This document shows positions 63,634 through 64,000 of a stretch of DNA of 64,000 nucleotides, in pieces (position 1 is the first letter of the stretch; every line of letters begins with the position of its first letter). Both the position numbers and the translations under genes were made by a program. Source of the DNA: Tenericutes bacterium MO-XQ (GTDB lineage: Bacteria; Bacillota_I; Bacilli_A; Acholeplasmatales; Acholeplasmataceae); the NCBI GenBank assembly GCA_002838185.1, contig CP017948.1:1054001-1118000 (forward strand), in the 5' to 3' direction. The notes under the pieces are model-generated. The model searched no databases. It was not told where the DNA came from and saw only the letters and a list, made by a program, of their open reading frames with translations.

Positions 63634-64000
63634 ATGATAAAAAAGCAGTTTAAAAACTATGAAAATTATGGCTACTATTTTCCACTATTTAATCTTAAAG
63701 GGTTCAGATCAGCAATCACACCATTTTTTGCTGGAGATGTAAAAACCGATTTACATCATTATGCCATTGAACCTGCATCTGAATTAGAATTATATGAACA
63801 TACTCAATCAAGAAATGTTCTTTTTATAGTTGATGGAAATACTTATTTCTTAAATGGACAAACACATCTTCAACAAGATGATGACATCGTTTATGAAACA
63901 GATATGCTTTACCAAAAGGTAATCAGAATCAATGCTAGTCATCAAATTGAGACAATTTCTTTTGTCCCACTAGATGAAATGGCGGAACTTCATCAAATTA
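63634..64000 (+). CDS. Unidentified protein, N-terminal part only
   Basis: Open from ATG 63634 to the window end (122 codons seen), with GAGGTGATGACGAC before the start. The visible part, including FNLKGFRSAITPFFAGDVKTDLHHYAIEPASE, is soluble and beta-rich without a signal peptide. It faintly recalls the N-terminal domains of GH94-type glycoside phosphorylases, and the sugar-type operators agree, but this is weak. The rest of the gene is needed to name it. Confidence 0.5.
   Translation, partial: MIKKQFKNYENYGYYFPLFNLKGFRSAITPFFAGDVKTDLHHYAIEPASELELYEHTQSRNVLFIVDGNTYFLNGQTHLQQDDDIVYETDMLYQKVIRINASHQIETISFVPLDEMAELHQI

Noticed and set aside
1-64000. CRISPR arrays, tRNA or rRNA genes, prophage or toxin-antitoxin modules
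   Set aside because: No regularly spaced repeats, cloverleaf sequences, rRNA signatures or phage structural genes were recognised on reading both strands; small RNAs without strong motifs could still be missed.

Overview
The window is a gene-dense, AT-rich stretch (roughly one third GC by eye) from a bacterium that uses the standard code: genes end in TAA, TAG or TGA, and tryptophan is read from TGG. RecU, RNase J, MutS2, LepA, RNase HIII, a DarA-type c-di-AMP receptor, a B-type RNase P RNA, T-box, TPP and manganese riboswitches and AGGAGG-type ribosome sites all point to the Bacillota/Mycoplasmatota side. The simplest fit is a free-living anaerobic relative of Acholeplasma or Izemoplasma, or a small low-GC Firmicute. 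Genus is an inference only. No tRNA, rRNA, CRISPR array or phage block was seen.

Layout. 1-4.5 kb: the end of an amino-acid-type ABC substrate-binding protein, a CoA-transferase and two alpha/beta hydrolases. 4.5-6.4 kb: a 1.9-kb gene-free, very AT-rich gap that looks like decayed DNA. 6.4-8.1 kb: asparaginase and a membrane protein. 8.2-13.2 kb (minus): lepA-hemW-xerD-deoB. 13.4 kb: a lipoprotein with two FMN-binding-like repeats. 14.4-17 kb (minus): two tandem CNNM/CBS/CorC proteins behind a structured leader RNA. 17.2-18.4 kb: a CaCA exchanger under a yybP-ykoY manganese riboswitch. 18.4-19.7 kb: an IS3-family element. 19.7-28 kb (minus): hydrolase, L25, a third CorC protein, rnpB, pnp, rpsO, darA, ribF, truB and trxA. 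28-30.4 kb: mutS2, divergent from rnhC. 31.3-38.8 kb (minus): a nine-gene run behind an Asp-type T-box (GNAT, hisS, aspS, msrA, comEB, Lon-like protease, membrane protein, lspA, rluD). 38.8-42 kb: dtd, rel and apt, divergent from rarA.

The most distinctive block is 43.3-54.1 kb (minus), a complete oxidative ornithine pathway: ord, ortA, ortB, oraS, oraE, a MutL-type reactivase, ornithine racemase, alanine racemase, ornithine carbamoyltransferase and carbamate kinase. L-ornithine is racemised, rearranged by the adenosylcobalamin enzyme OraSE, oxidised by Ord, and cleaved by OrtAB to acetyl-CoA and D-alanine. Alr can return the alanine to the L form, while OTC and carbamate kinase would draw ornithine and ATP from citrulline. 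The promoter overlaps a 13/14 match to a CcpA cre site. The PduO-type adenosyltransferase that makes the cofactor lies just upstream, now separated by an IS1182-type insertion within a terminator palindrome.

55.8-64 kb: rnjA and the adenosyltransferase, recU, thiT under a TPP riboswitch, an SPFH/NfeD membrane cluster, an ISL3-type element with repeated end motifs, and the start of an unidentified gene with two LacI-type operator-like palindromes. Three insertion sequences of three different families lie in intergenic spaces, each next to terminators or regulatory hairpins, and none clearly interrupts a gene.
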